From the NCBI RefSeq assembly GCF_027409185.1, contig NC_084469.1, positions 101,123,835-101,187,834 of the forward strand: 64,000 nt of DNA. The letters are read 5' to 3'. A program made the position numbers and the translations under genes. The first letter of the stretch is position 1, and the number at the start of each line of letters is the position of its first letter. Under the pieces are notes generated by a model. The model was not told the DNA's origin, did no database searches, and worked only from the letters and a program-made list of their open reading frames with translations. The DNA is from Cynocephalus volans (taxonomy: Eukaryota > Chordata > Mammalia > Dermoptera > Cynocephalidae). Shown here piece after piece: positions 34,131 through 45,716 of the stretch.

Positions 34131-35560
34131 TTTTTCTAACTTATTACCTACTTCTGTATGAACTTTGTTAATCTACAATTATTTGATATATTAAAACTAC
34201 CATGACATAAGATGGTATTGAAAAGTCATCCTTTACCATTATAACCCCATTCACTCAAACACAAAAAATAATAGATGAAATACAAAAAATCAAAAAAGTA
34301 AACAATATAGAATACCAAAGGCACAGGTGAGCTTTACTATTGAATAATGTGAGAAAACACAAGGGTTTTGGACATTGTTTGGGCTTGTAGCTGTGGACTT
34401 AGAACAGCTGGAAGTTTGAAAAAAGCAACCAAGGGAAGATGGAACCAATCTACCTTGTGACTTGGTAACTGGATTTTTAAAATATTCTTACTATGGCCAA
34501 GCAGCAGGAATCAGTCATTACATGGAATTCAAGGCTAGAGGACTGGTGACTTGTAAAGGCAATTGTGAAACTGCGGGATGAGAAAGACTGAGCCCACAGA
34601 TGAAAAGAAAGAGAAAAACGGTGGTTCAAGTAGAATATGCATATCAAAATCTAAATAATCAGAGGGGAAAATGATCTTAAAAGCATGAACCTACAGAATC
34701 AATAATCAAACATGAAAATACTCTTACAGGGGGGCATAATGAGAATTTGAAAATAAGTGTTTGCTTTTTGAGTCTGGCTTCTCTATTTCAGGATATTGCC
34801 TTTGGTATTCATACCAGTTGTTGCATATATCAGTCCCTCACTCTTTTTGAATTCTACACCATATTCTAATATAATAATATATCACAGTTTATTTATCCAT
34901 TTACCCTGTAAGGATATTTGGGCTATTTCTTTTTTTATCCATTATGAATGGAACTGCTATAAGTAATCATACACAGGTCTTGGTGACATATGACCCTATT
35001 TAAGGCATTATGAAAAAGTCAAAACTTAAAGACGGAGGACAGCTAAGTTGGCTCACAAACATAAATGTTACTACAAAGAGGCTGCAAAAAGTTTAGGTGG
35101 AGGTGGAGGTGGTGTGGCGTAACTTCTCCTCATCCTGATTGCAGCAGTGGTTACAAGTCTATACATTTGTTCAAATTCAAAGAAGAGTAGACAGAAAGTT
35201 CATTCTACTGAATGATAATTTTAAAATTAATTTTTAAAAGAATAACACATAAGCATATTTTGCATCCTCAAAGAATTAGAACATAAAATTATGTACTTTA
35301 AAAATAACAAAGTTTCTGAGAGACATTTTTACACCCTTCTTCATAGCCACACTATTCACAATATTCAAGACCTGAAAGAATCCTCGGTGTCCATCAATTG
35401 ATGAATGAATACACAAAATGTGGTATATACATACAATGGAGTATAATTGAACCTTCAAAGGAAATAACAAATTTTATGTGTTTGAGTGAATAAATGATAA
35501 GACATGATGTTCGATCTTACTGCGATTCTCATAGCACGAATAAGATCAAATACTGGCAAT
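34131..35560. other. Distal flank of OR unit 3 with small LINE-1 pieces
   Basis: 34,150-34,600 matches unit 2 (17,600-18,070). About 34,780-35,000 is minus-strand L1-like ('TTTATCCATTTACCCTGTAA') and ~35,320-35,470 is plus-strand L1-like ('CCATCAATTGATGAATGAAT'). No gene is seen. Confidence 0.55.
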
Positions 35561-35719
35561 TTTGCAGGAGAGAAGTATCTCATAGAAAATAAAGAGGAAA
35601 ATAAAATAAAGTGAGAAGAACAGAATTCAGGATAGTGGATTTGCCACTGGAAGGGGACAGAGTCATATGAGAGGGGGATCCTTCCAATGGGTTCTACGGT
35701 GACATCATTGCCTTATTTG

Positions 35720-37150
35720 TAACCCTTGGGTGGATATACATGGTTTTATTATGTTACTATTCTCTCCAGAATGAAAAATAGATTATATGTATTACTTTAT
35801 ATAATTTAACAAGTAAAATTAAGGAAAGGGCTGTTATACTCCTAACCTTCACTACATTTTCCCATCTTCTTGTAATATTAATGTCTTGAATATCAGATGT
35901 CACAGTTCATCAAAATCTCTGAGAGTGCTTATTAAAAATTCTCTTATCTTGCACATCTTTCAGAGATTCAATTTCAGTAGGTCCTGGTAAGGTCAAGAAC
36001 TCTGTCTATGAGAAAAGGTCTCAAGTGATTCATCTCTGCAGCTCTTCTGTGGACATCAATTGTGGAAATTCATTATGAGACGATATCATGAACTCCAGGC
36101 AAGGAGCCATTTCCTAAACATTTTGGTGAAAACAAACAAACAAGTCCATCTATTTCACACACATTTTAAATCACTGAGATATTCTAAATACAGCGATTTC
36201 ATAGATGGTTAAAGTGAGTGTTGTATAGGTTAACGTTGCCCTGTACAGAGAGTTTACCAGTGTCCAATCTCAGGAATTACTAAATTGAAAGATGAAATCT
36301 TATCCCCTATATTTCACTGTAAGGTTAACCATGGAGTGCAATTCACATAATCCTACCCGTGCAATCTGGTAGATCCTGGTCTGTCTCTGCTATGAACACA
36401 GCCTTGTAGGGATCCTTTCCCTGACCTATCTAACTTCTCCCAATTTCCCTCCCCTCAGAACATTCCCTAAAATAATAGTACATAGAACACAGGAATTTGC
36501 TATTTCACTAGGTGAGCTTTCAAGAGTGAATATACGATGTAGGTGATTTTCGTGTCCCTTTACCAAATCCTCCCTCCCCCCTCTGACCCCTCCGTCAATG
36601 TCATATATGTTCGCTATATTTTAAATAAAGCATAATAAAGTTTCTTTGGCTATAGGAATGCATAGTGGAGGCATATAAAGGAGGTTTGAGACTTTTCTGA
36701 ATATGGGGCACGAATCCTTGGCTGCGAGTGGGACACTTTGAAGAAGAATTAAGGAAGCTAATGAATACAATGATTGACAGAAGGATGTGTCAGCTAAGAG
36801 ATAATGTAGTAAATTAGGAAAAGTTAGAAGAGTCTAAGTAAACTGTGTAAATTAGTAACACTCACGGAAATTCATTAAGGCCAATTTGAAGTAAGATGAC
36901 TCAAAATTACTGTCAAAGAAAATTACAAAGGTCTGAAAAATGGCTTAATACAAGAACCGTAGCAATTGTATTTCTTAGGACAATATTTTGTTCTTTAGAT
37001 CCTGATAAACATTGTGGCAATTATGTTAAAAATATTAATGATGAAAGAAATAACAATATTGCAGGAACCCCACCTCAGGTTCACCTTCTGTAGACTCTGA
37101 CTGAACAACTGAACTTAAAGAATAGAATTCAGTTTCAAAATATCAAAAAT
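35720..37150. other. 3' flank of gene 4, no gene seen
   Basis: Counterpart of 1-2,590 with ~1.24 kb missing at ~36,142 (from GTGAAAACAAAC directly to CTATTTCACACACATTTT). The missing part is present in units 1 and 2, so copy B lost it. A ~70 bp stretch at ~36,532-36,605 differs from copy A. Confidence 0.6.
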
Positions 37151-37152
37151 GT

Positions 37153-37225
37153 ATACATTGGTTATGATGTGGTGCTGATTACAACAAGGTCAAGGGTTTG
37201 GATCCCTGTACCAGTGAGCCAGGAA
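37153..37225 (+). repeat. Degenerate CYN-like SINE, duplicate
   Basis: 'GGTGCTGATTACAACAAGGT' and 'TTTGGATCCCTGTACCAGTG'; paralogue of the copy at 2,593. It keeps more of the A-box side (TTGGTTATG) than copy A. Confidence 0.7.
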
Positions 37226-37407
37226 AAAATAAAGTAAGTTATACAAAGGGAAAGCCAGTTTCAACCTTATTTTTAAACAAACTTAGCCATTATATTATCT
37301 AGTCTTTTCATAACAATTCAGTGACAAAAGTGTAAGGCACTGTGGCTTACCCAGTATCCCTTTCACTGTGCCTCATCCTAGTAACCCAGGCCAATCCAGA
37401 TGACACA

Positions 37408-38343
37408 TCACAGATAAGAAAATCTACTGAGGAGGTTCCTCAAGGCCCCCTTCACATCCGTGTTCCTCAGGCTGTAGATGAAGGGGTTCATCATGGGAGT
37501 GACCACAGTGTACATCATCGAAGCAACTGCACTCTTCCTGGAAGAGTGTGTAAATGCAGAACTAAAGTACACTCCAAAACCTGTCCCATAGAATGAGAAA
37601 ACAACTGAGAGGTGAGACCCACAGGTGGAAAAAGCTTTGTACTTTCCTCCTGCTGAAGGTATTCTCAAAACAGCAGAAACAATGTGAATATAAGAGAAAA
37701 TGATTCCAGAGAGGGGTATCCCACCTAACATGCATGCTGCAAAATATATCAGAATGTTGTTGATGAGGGTATCAGAGCAGGCGAGCTTGATGACATGAAC
37801 AGCTTCACAGAAGAAGAGGGGGATTTCTGGGTCTGTGCAGAAGGACAGCCGCTGCAGCATCAGACTGTGCAGCAGGGAATGCACAACACTAATAGACAGG
37901 GAGAGGAGAATCATCAGGCCACAAAGCCGAGGGTTCATGATGACCGTGTATCTCAGGGGGTGACAAATGGCCACATAGCGGTCATAGGCCATCACCCCTA
38001 GGAGAAAATTTTCCAAACAGGACAAAACCAGGACAAAATAGATCTGGGTGAGGCAGCCTGTGTAAGTGATGCTTGAATGCTGAGCTTGGATGTTCACTAA
38101 CATTTTGGGGATCGTGGCTGTGCTTAAAGAGATGTCAGTAAAGGACAGATTGGAGAGAAGGAAGTACATGGGGGTGTGGAGGTGGGAGTCAGAGATGACA
38201 GCCAGGATGATGAGCAGGTTTCCCAGGACGGTGACCAGGTACATGGACAGGAACAGGCTGAAGAGGAGGGGCTGCAGTTCTGGATCCTCTGTCACCTCCA
38301 AGAGAAGAAATTCTAAAACAGCTGTTTGGTTTCTGGTTTCCAT
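37408..38343 (-). CDS. OR7G: Olfactory receptor, family 7 (OR7G-like), gene 4, intact
   Basis: Odorant-receptor GPCR of 311 residues, start METRNQTAV, one open coding exon with all OR motifs ([40 protein letters not shown]). Compared with gene 1 it has 12 substitutions (for example S10L, V149L, L164Q, G173E, S224A, M228I, L250S) and lacks one Arg near the C terminus (a 3-bp deletion). Its coding sequence is closer to gene 1 (about 97-98 percent at nucleotide level by eye over a 420-bp sample) than the surrounding duplicated DNA (88-92 percent), which suggests homogenisation by gene conversion or strong constraint. The upstream Met at 38,388 is disfavoured by the shared acceptor-like TTCCACCAG ending at 38,357. 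G173E and L164Q lie around TM4/loop 2, where ligand selectivity could change (inference). Confidence 0.95.
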   Translation of the reverse strand: METRNQTAVLEFLLLEVTEDPELQPLLFSLFLSMYLVTVLGNLLIILAVISDSHLHTPMYFLLSNLSFTDISLSTATIPKMLVNIQAQHSSITYTGCLTQIYFVLVLSCLENFLLGVMAYDRYVAICHPLRYTVIMNPRLCGLMILLSLSISVVHSLLHSLMLQRLSFCTDPEIPLFFCEAVHVIKLACSDTLINNILIYFAACMLGGIPLSGIIFSYIHIVSAVLRIPSAGGKYKAFSTCGSHLSVVFSFYGTGFGVYFSSAFTHSSRKSAVASMMYTVVTPMMNPFIYSLRNTDVKGALRNLLSRFSYL

Positions 38344-38479
38344 GTTGTTAATGAATCTGGTGGAAATATGGGGTTGTGACAAGATCATCAGATATTTTGT
38401 AGTCCCACAGGTGCAGCATCACCAAAGGGAATCACCACCTTGTGAAGAGAAGCCGATAAATGAAAGGAGTTCAAAAGGG

Positions 38480-38677
38480 GTCATCATGGCTCCTAAGCAT
38501 GCAAAGTCCACAGCTAACGTTGTCAGTAAGTGGCCACATCGAGTGATTGTGTAATAGGCTATGCCACCTAGGTGTGTGTAAGGACACTCTGTGATGTTCA
38601 CACGATGGTGAAATCACCTAAAGATGCATTTCTCAGAACATCTCCCTGATGTTAAGTGACCCATGGCTGTATCTTGC
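38480..38677. mobile_element. Tigger-type DNA transposon fossil, duplicate
   Basis: Near-identical to 3,940-4,137, including the terminal GTTAAGTGACCCATGGCTGT. It lies in the high-identity patch around gene 4. Confidence 0.6.
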
Positions 38678-38825
38678 AACCATGAGCTAGGAAGCAAGAG
38701 GGCAAATGTAATGCACTAAAGATGGTAAAGCGGAGAAACAGAAACAGGCTGGAACCCTGACGGCATTCTTGGGATGATACATCCTTGGACTTCTTGTTAT
38801 GTGGGACAAATAAACTCCTACTTAT

Positions 38826-38892
38826 TGAAAGAAAGAGAAAGAAAAAGAAAAAGAAAAGGGAACGAAAAGAAAGGAAGGAAGGAAGGAAGGAA
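38826..38892. repeat. (GAAA)n/(GGAA)n tract
   Basis: A purine-rich simple repeat replacing the (AATA)n tail found at the same place in copy A (4,291). It explains the open frame at 38,652-38,912, which is not a gene. Confidence 0.85.
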
Positions 38893-39238
38893 GAGGTGCC
38901 TTCTGTATGCATCCTATGTTGTTACTTTAGTAAAGACCTTAATCTGATATAGCAGAACATCAACAATTTTTAAGTCTGGGAAGAGGGAGGGGGTGGTCCT
39001 TTTTTAAATTAAACTCTCTGTGTTATTTGATTATTTAAAACATTCAGTAATTTTATAAAGAAAATCAGATAAACTAGGGAGGCAACCTGAAGATGCTTTC
39101 TGGATCCCCCATGACATCAGAGCCAGGACACAGAGACAATACAAAGGTGTGTCAAGGGAAGGGAAAGTGGAGTTTAGTAAACGTTCTGCCCTCACCACTG
39201 CAAGATTGCAAGTAAAGGACAGAGAATTTTATAACAGA

Positions 39239-39527
39239 CATCCTGTTTTATTTTTTATTTTTAAATTTTTTTTCAAGGTTAGATCACCAACTTTTTATTT
39301 TTATTGAATCAAAATTGATTATACATATATTCTGGGTTCAACATTGAGATATGTTGATCAAATCAATATTACTAGATACATATTGTTACAAATCGTAATT
39401 ACTCTTTATGCCCCTTGTCCAGTCCCTCCCCATCCCCCTCTTCTGCTCCCCTCCCTCCTCTAATTACCCTAGATTTCTTCTCTCCTTCTGAAAGAATCAT
39501 GGTTACTCTGCTGATCATCCTGTTTTA
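39239..39527 (-). mobile_element. LINE-1 3' end insertion specific to copy B
   Basis: 12-bp target duplication CATCCTGTTTTA (39,239-39,250 and 39,516-39,527) around a 265-bp insert with a T-rich left end (minus orientation) and an L1-type polypyrimidine 3' UTR (39,416-39,490). The empty site is preserved in copy A at ~4,654. It lies between the gene 4 ATG and its candidate promoter block, lengthening that interval by 277 bp. Confidence 0.8.
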
Positions 39528-39689
39528 GAAGAGGCAGATTTCTGCTCTAGAGAAAAATAGTCCTAACCATAGCAGGGACTGGGTGAAAGATTAGTAGATG
39601 ACAGTAAATTGATTATCACGCAATGGTACAAGGACAGATGTGAAGATGACAATTAGGCAGGAGACCCGTGGTGACTTGATGCCAATCAT

Positions 39690-40190
39690 CTGATGTGTGT
39701 ACTCTCTTCCCAGCTTCCCCTAGCTGCACCTGTAGTAAAACATCTGCCCTCTCTTACAAACATTTACCAAAGCATTTTAGGTTACCTGGCTGGTGTCACC
39801 ATGGGATAATGCTTAACCTCTCTGGATGTATCGTACAGAAGATGTGTCCCCAGGAAGATGTGTCCTGGGCAGGAGAGATCATCTGCTGAAGGAAGCTCAT
39901 GTGTGCAACTGTTTTGCTGAGGAATGACTGTTAAGTGATGTGGCCTCAGGCGCATTGCAGTCTCTGTGCCCCCAGAGGCTCAATATCCAAAGCTCCTCAT
40001 TAGCCAAGGAATTTTATTGCCACTGTGATTCCCGGACACTGCAAATCCTCAGAGAACAAGACTTTAGAAGGGAGGGATTCAGGATGGCTGCTTGTCTGAC
40101 CCTGTGAGGCCAGGTGTGCACCACATACTTTCCTCCACCTGTGCCTGCTCCTCCCCATGTCACATACCTTGTCTGGTGGACACACAGCCT
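39690..40190 (-). promoter_or_regulatory. Candidate OR promoter block, unit 4
   Basis: Homeodomain-like CTCATTAG (39,996-40,003) and an Olf1/EBF half-site-like ATTCCCGGACA (40,028-40,038), ~1.66 kb from the gene 4 ATG. The O/E-like motif differs from the other three units, so promoter strength could differ from gene 1 (inference). Confidence 0.42.
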
Positions 40191-40292
40191 TCTCTAATTG
40201 AAATCCAGTCTTCTTTAGTTAGGGGTGAACTAAGGCATTGTTATCCAGAAAATGATATCAGGAAATTTAACACCAATCTAAGTGTAGAAATA

Positions 40293-40373
40293 TGACGGTC
40301 TTCAAAAATTTCATGTAAAGATCCATATTATGTTTTTATTTCATTTTTCTGCAAACTTTTTGAAGTACCCACA
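40293..40373. mobile_element. 81-bp Tc1/mariner-like MITE, copy 5
   Basis: Duplicate of copy 1: left TGACGGTCTTCAAAAATTTC, right ...GAAGTACCCACA, TA at both sides (40,291-40,292 and 40,374-40,375). Confidence 0.75.
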
Positions 40374-40904
40374 TATAGTTTATAAATATGGAAATAAATA
40401 ATAAATTTTAAATATATATAAACAAATGTAAAAATGCAAAACCTCAAGGTTTTTTTTGGTCTATAAGCCGTTTAATATTTCCTGAACCTTAATTTTTCAC
40501 TATGTATATCTTAGATAGCTGATCTGATTTATTCTCTGTGTTAATTGTATCTCTGATTAATACAGACTGATGTCTTAGTCTGTTTTTAGGCTTCATAACC
40601 ACCTTTTAAATTTTATCAGCATAGTTTCAATGTACATTTTTCTTCACTTGTAGGTGCTGTGGGTTGAGATTATGGCTCTTGATCTTCGATAGAGTTGTAA
40701 GAAATCACAGTGTATGACCAAGTACTAATGTGTAAGTATAATCTCAGCACATTTAGACTTTACCCAGTATTTAGTAGGTGGAGATGGTACTTCATATTAA
40801 TATTAAGTCAAAATGTTTTACTTTGCAGTATTGAGTATTTTCATGTGTTTATAAATTATTTTCTTCTCTCAGTTTCTTCTGTATGAACTTTGTTAACTGT
40901 GGAA

Positions 40905-41260
40905 ATGGATAAACCAACTGTGGTATGCACCTACAATGGAATATTATTCGACATGAAAAAGGAAAAGAAATTCTGTCACATGCTACAATATGAATGAGCC
41001 TTGAGGACATTATGCTAAGTCCAATGAGCCAGAAACAAAAGGACTAATACGGTATGACAACACTCCTATGAGGTACCTAGAGTAGTCAAATTCATAGATG
41101 AAGAAAGTAGAATGGTACTTACTAAGGGCTGAGAGCAGAGGAAAAAGAGATGTTCAAAACTACAGTGTTTCAGATTTGCAAGAAGAAAAAGTTTCTATAC
41201 TTAGCATTACTGAACTGTACACTTAAAATGGCGAAGATGGTAATTTTTATGTTATGTTAA
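40905..41260 (+). mobile_element. Old LINE-1 3' end fragment, duplicate
   Basis: Counterpart of 6,440-6,840 ('ATAAACCAACTGTGGTATGC', 'CTGAACTGTACACTTAAAAT'). Non-coding. Confidence 0.7.
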
Positions 41261-42120
41261 TTTTTAAAGAGGGGAAAGGCATGCAAAATATTTTGTTAAA
41301 AAGTATATTGAAACCAAAAAAAAAAATCTGCACAAATTAAACAAGAATAGTTTAGTATTAATTATCAGGTTAAATATCTTATAGTAAAAAGTAGTTAGAG
41401 AAATATTATTAAGAATCAGTAGAAAAAGTGAACTCTAGGCTTTACACAGTTACAGACAGAAGAATGGCTTAGAAAACACAGTTAATTTTTTCACTCAGAA
41501 AGACAAATACAAACTGATTTTTTTAAATGAGAGAGCTGGCGAAGGGTCATGAAAAATGACTACATTGTATATTATTGAATGTACTAATTACCCTGATTTG
41601 AGCATCATATATTGTATTGATATTCAACTCTGTACCCCACAGATATGTACAATTTCCTAGGTTAGCATAAAAAAATTTTTAAAGACCTAAATAGATGGAG
41701 AAATTTTGATATGTGTTCATCTAAAAGGATCTACAAAATATATAGCACAAAATGATATTTGAAAATGTAAACTGAAAAACTGAAGACAAACCAAATTCTA
41801 TAGACTGAGAAATTCTAATGGGTGATAAGCAGCATGGGGAAGGAGTCCCTAAGGAGACCTTATAGTTACCACGTCTGTCTGTGAACGCAGGGGGTCAGGT
41901 GTCTACAGGTCTGGGCAATCTAAATGATAAAGATACAGCCCTGAAGAAAATAGAAAAAAAAAAAAATCCTTGCCCACATATAATGTAGAGTCCATATAGG
42001 AAGACAGACTATGAACAGATAAATATGTAAAACATGCATCATGTCAGATGGTAATTAATGTAAGGGAGAGAAAAATAAAGCATAAAAGAAATTTGGCACA
42101 CGGGAGGACATAATACAATT
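41261..42120. other. Duplicated intergenic sequence, no gene seen
   Basis: Counterpart of ~6,840-7,680 with point differences only. It includes the beginning of the ancient repeat around 41,960. Confidence 0.55.
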
Positions 42121-42122
42121 TT

Positions 42123-43211
42123 GAATAGGTCTTATTTCTTTTTTTAAATTTTTATAAGTAATTTTATTTATAATAGTAATTTGTGCACTGAAAATAAGTG
42201 TAAGTAAAAAATGCCTGTGTTCTAAATAGGAAGGAGGAAAGAAAAAGCAAGCAGCAACTGAAAGATCCATATCTTTCTCTCCCTAGCAGTCAAAATTATT
42301 AATGCAGATCTGTAGACAAAGGAGACAACAAAATTTCTCAAAGGAAGATATACGAATGGCCAACAGACCCATGAAAAAATACTCAACATCACTCAGCATC
42401 CGGGAAATTCAAATCAAAACCACACTGAGATACCATCTAACCCCAGTTAGGATGGCTAAAATCCAAAAGGCTCTGAACGATAAATGCTGGCCAGGTTGTG
42501 GAGAAAAAGGAACTCTCATACATTGTTGGTGGGACTGCAAAATGGTGCAGTCTTTATGGAAAATGGTATGGAGATTCCTCAAACAATTGCAGATAGATCT
42601 ACCATACGACCCAGCTATGCCACTGCTGGGAATATATCCAGAGAAATAGAAATCACTGAGTCGAAAGTATACCTGTTCTCCAATGTTCATTGGAGCACTA
42701 TTTACAATAGCTAAAAGTTGGAACCAACCCAAATGTGGTATATCTACACAATGGAATACTACTCAGCTATAAAAAGAATGAAATACTGCCATTTGCAACG
42801 ACATGGATGGACCTAGAGAGAATTATATTAAGTGAAACAAGTCAGGCACAGAAAGAGAAATACCACATGTTCTCACTTATTTGTGGGAGCTAAAAATAAA
42901 TAAATATATACACAGAAATAAAAAACAGGGTGGGGGGTGGGCAGAAGACATAACAATTACAATTTCCTTCAAGTTTATGCCACAAGCGAACAGAAAGGAC
43001 ATTGTTGGGAGGGAGGGGGGAGAAGGAGGAGGGAGGGAGGTCTCGGTAATGGGCCACAATAATCAACCACAGTGTATGTTGGCAAAATAAAATAAAATTT
43101 GGAAGAATAAAAAAATGTAATTCTGGTTTCTAATGTAAAATACTGTTCAAAAGAGAATATAAAAGTATAGAGAAAAAGTATGATTAACGTATTAGAATAG
43201 GTCTTATTTCT
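42123..43211 (-). mobile_element. Retrocopy of a transcript containing antisense LINE-1
   Basis: A 17-bp target duplication GAATAGGTCTTATTTCT (42,123-42,139 and 43,195-43,211) brackets a 1,055-bp insert absent from copy A at 7,684. The left end is poly(T) (T8, to 42,146) and AATAAA lies ~17 bp inside it on the minus strand (42,163-42,168), so the retroposed RNA was in minus sense. Yet ~42,305-43,105 is a plus-sense L1 ORF2 end and 3' UTR ('CCATGAAAAAATACTCAACA', 'GGTGGGACTGCAAAATGGTG'). The copied RNA therefore carried L1 antisense sequence. The endonuclease site read on the minus strand is TCTT|AGAAAT, LINE-1-like. The frames at 42,302-42,714 are L1 remnants. Confidence 0.75.
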
Positions 43212-43474
43212 AAGAGGAATTATTTGGAGCAAAGAAAGGTGAGGTATAGGAAGGGATCCATACAGGTATCTGGTAGCAGGGAATTTCAGGCAGAAAGAAG
43301 AAGGGCAAAGGCCCTGAGGTGAAAGCATACCTGGCGGGCTCAGTAATCGTAAAGGCATCCAATATGGTTCAAACAGCATGAGTAATGGGAGAATAGCAAA
43401 GACGAAAACAAAAAGGTAGTGTAACGTGGGGCAGATTATACAAGTAGCTCCCTGATTGCAAGGGCAGAAGCAGG

Positions 43475-43888
43475 TGCTATGGTCTGAAGCTCACGTGGAA
43501 GCTTGATCCTCAATGTGGCAGTGCTGAGAGGTGAGACCTTAGAGAGGTGACTTGATTGTGGGAGCTGTACCCTCACAAATGTAATAATCATTCATGTATC
43601 AGTGGGTTAATGCATGAATGTGTTGTCATGGGGGGGCACTGGTGGCTTTATAAGGACAGCAAGTGAGCACATTAACTTCTCTTGCTCAGCCCTCATCATG
43701 TGATACCCTGCGTCACCACAGGACCCTGCAGAGAATCCCCACCAAGAAAAAAGTCCCTGCCAGAAACACCCGTTTGGCCTTGGATTTCCATCCCCCAAAA
43801 GTGTAAAATATAAATTTAATTTCTGTATAAGTTAGGTACACCCGGTTTTAGGTATTCTGTTAGCAGCAGCAGAAAAGTGACCCATACA
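43475..43888 (+). mobile_element. Solo LTR, ERVL-MaLR type, duplicate
   Basis: Counterpart of 7,961-8,391, starting TGCTATGGTCTGAAG and ending ...CCCATACA, with flanks GCAGG and ACAGG. Slightly shorter through internal deletions. Confidence 0.7.
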
Positions 43889-44342
43889 ACAGGGTAGCCC
43901 GGGTTTAGGGTTGTAATCATCTACCCTAACATAATGGTGACTTGCTTGAGCCATGGCAGTAATAGTGAAATTAGTGAGATTTGACTAGAAACTGGATATA
44001 TTTTGATATTCTAGACAACAGGTATCTGAAAAATTGAGCACAGGGTGTACGAGAAAGGAATTAATGATAATGTTAGAATGTTTTGCCTGGACACCTGAAA
44101 GAATGAAATAGCCATCAATTGTGATAGAAAAAAACTATGGATGAAGCTTATTTGCGTGTTTACAAGTATATTAGGATTGTAGTTTTAGATACGTTGAGTT
44201 TGAGTTCCCTATTAGGCATGTACATGGAGAGTTTAAGTGGGAGGTTAAATATCCAACTCTGGAATTCAGGGGAGAAGTATTCTATAAAGACATAAAATTG
44301 GGAATGATTGTATGTAGGTGACTTCATTTAAAAATTATGGTG

Positions 44343-44557
44343 AAATATATAAATTCACACACACACACACACACACACAAAAAAAAAAAAAAACCGCGGG
44401 GGTGTGAAGAAGATATAACAACCACAACTACTTGAAGTTGATACGACAAGCAAACAGAAAGGACATTGTTGGGGGGGAGGGGGGGAGGGAGAAGGGAGGG
44501 AGGTTTTGGTGATGGGGAGCAATAACCAGCCACAATGTATATCGACAAAATAAAACT

Positions 44558-44623
<66 letters not shown>
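44343..44623 (+). mobile_element. LINE-1 3' UTR insertion specific to copy B
   Basis: Flanked by AAAAATTATGGTG (44,330-44,342 and 44,624-44,636). It contains a CA run (44,355-44,379), an A tract, the G-rich L1 3' UTR tract (44,469-44,505) and an A-rich tail grown into an AAAT repeat. Copy A lacks it at ~8,838. Confidence 0.78.
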
Positions 44624-44625
<2 letters not shown>

Positions 44626-44628
44626 AAA
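44547..44628. repeat. (AAAT)n microsatellite from an L1 tail
   Basis: About 18-20 AAAT repeats directly after the L1 3' UTR ('AATAAAACTTTAAATAAATA'), a typical poly(A)-tail-derived microsatellite. Confidence 0.9.
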
Positions 44629-44637
44629 TTATGGTGG

Positions 44638-44728
44638 GGAGCTGGCTTGTTAGCTCAGTTGGTTAGTGCACAGCATTGTAGCACCAAGGTCAAAGGTTTG
44701 GATCCCCGTACCGGCCAGCTGCCACAAA
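44638..44728 (+). repeat. tRNA-Ile-derived SINE monomer (CYN-like), duplicate
   Basis: GGAGCTGGCTTGTTAGCTCA, GTTGGTTAGTGCACAG, then 'TTTGGATCCCCGTACCGGCC'. It is the best-preserved monomer in the window: A box, B box and acceptor-stem-like ends can all be laid over tRNA-Ile. Confidence 0.88.
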
Positions 44729-44744
44729 TTATGGTAAAATGTAC

Positions 44745-45150
44745 ATAACCTAAAATTTACCATTATAACCACTTTCGAGTGTACAATTCAGTAGTGTTAA
44801 GTACATTTGCATTGTTATGCAGCCAATCTCCAGAACTCTTTCCATTTTGGAAAAATAAAACTCTATACCCTATAAAGAACAAGTTGCCTTTTCCATCCCT
44901 GTCCCCAGACTCTGGTAACCATAATTTTACTCTATGAATTTGTCTACTCTACATACCTCCAATAAATGACATCATTAGGTATTTGTCTTTCTGTGACTGG
45001 CTTGCTTCACTTAGCATAATGCACTCAAGTTTCATCCTTGTTACAGCACGTGTCAAATTTCCTTCTTTTTAAAGCTGAATAATATTCCTTGTATGTGTAT
45101 ACCACATTTTGTTTACCCATTTATCATGTTGACTAGTAGAAGCTCAGTGT
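44745..45150 (-). mobile_element. Old LINE-1 (L1M) 3' region, duplicate
   Basis: Counterpart of 8,965-9,385 ('CATTATAACCACTTTCGAGT'). Confidence 0.72.
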
Positions 45151-45259
45151 GTGGAGATATTTTTGCCTGCAGTTGGGATATTACGACTCATATATTAGAC
45201 ACACACACAGCATAACTGAATTTTGTTTCTAGCAAACTTATGGCCTTTTTTATTTGCTA

Positions 45260-45716
45260 AATAGATGATTGGATAAGGAAACTGGTAGGTATACACTATG
45301 GAATACTACTTTGCCATAAAAAAAGAATGACATACTCCCATTTGCAACAATGTGGATAAACCTGGAGAAACTTATGTTGAGTGAAACAAGCAAAGCACAT
45401 AGGGATAAATACCGCATGTACTCACTCATATGTGGGAGCTAAGAGAGAAAGGAAGGCAGGCCCACAGTAGTGCTGTGATCCAACAGAGGGAGGGAACATT
45501 CCTAGGGCTACACATTGAAGTTGAGGGGAGAGGGGGAGGGGGAAGGAGGTTGGGGGATAAATGGGAGGGGTCAAAGGGTACATCAGTAATTTCTGGTGAC
45601 AGGTATGCCCCCAGTATGAATCTGTCCCTCACATTGTGGGTAGGAGGGGGGACAATCAGCTTTGTATCTCATGAATATTCATAATAAATAAATAATAAAA
45701 AAAATAAATTAAAAAA
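45260..45716 (+). mobile_element. Young LINE-1 3' end, plus orientation, specific to copy B
   Basis: End of ORF2 ('ACTATGGAATACTACTTTGC', 'CATTTGCAACAATGTGGATA') followed by the same 3' UTR family as at 9,900 and 25,010, a G-rich tract at 45,524-45,560 and an A-rich tail (45,682-45,716). Copy A is empty at ~9,490. Confidence 0.85.

Noticed and set aside
42302-42714. 115-aa and 76-aa plus-strand frames as a new gene private to copy B.
   Set aside because: They encode LINE-1 ORF2 C-terminal remnants in the retroposed insert.
44638-44728. A functional tRNA-Ile gene.
   Set aside because: Although tRNA-like with A and B boxes, the stems are mismatched, no tRNA terminator follows, and many dispersed diverged copies with A-rich tails show it is a SINE.
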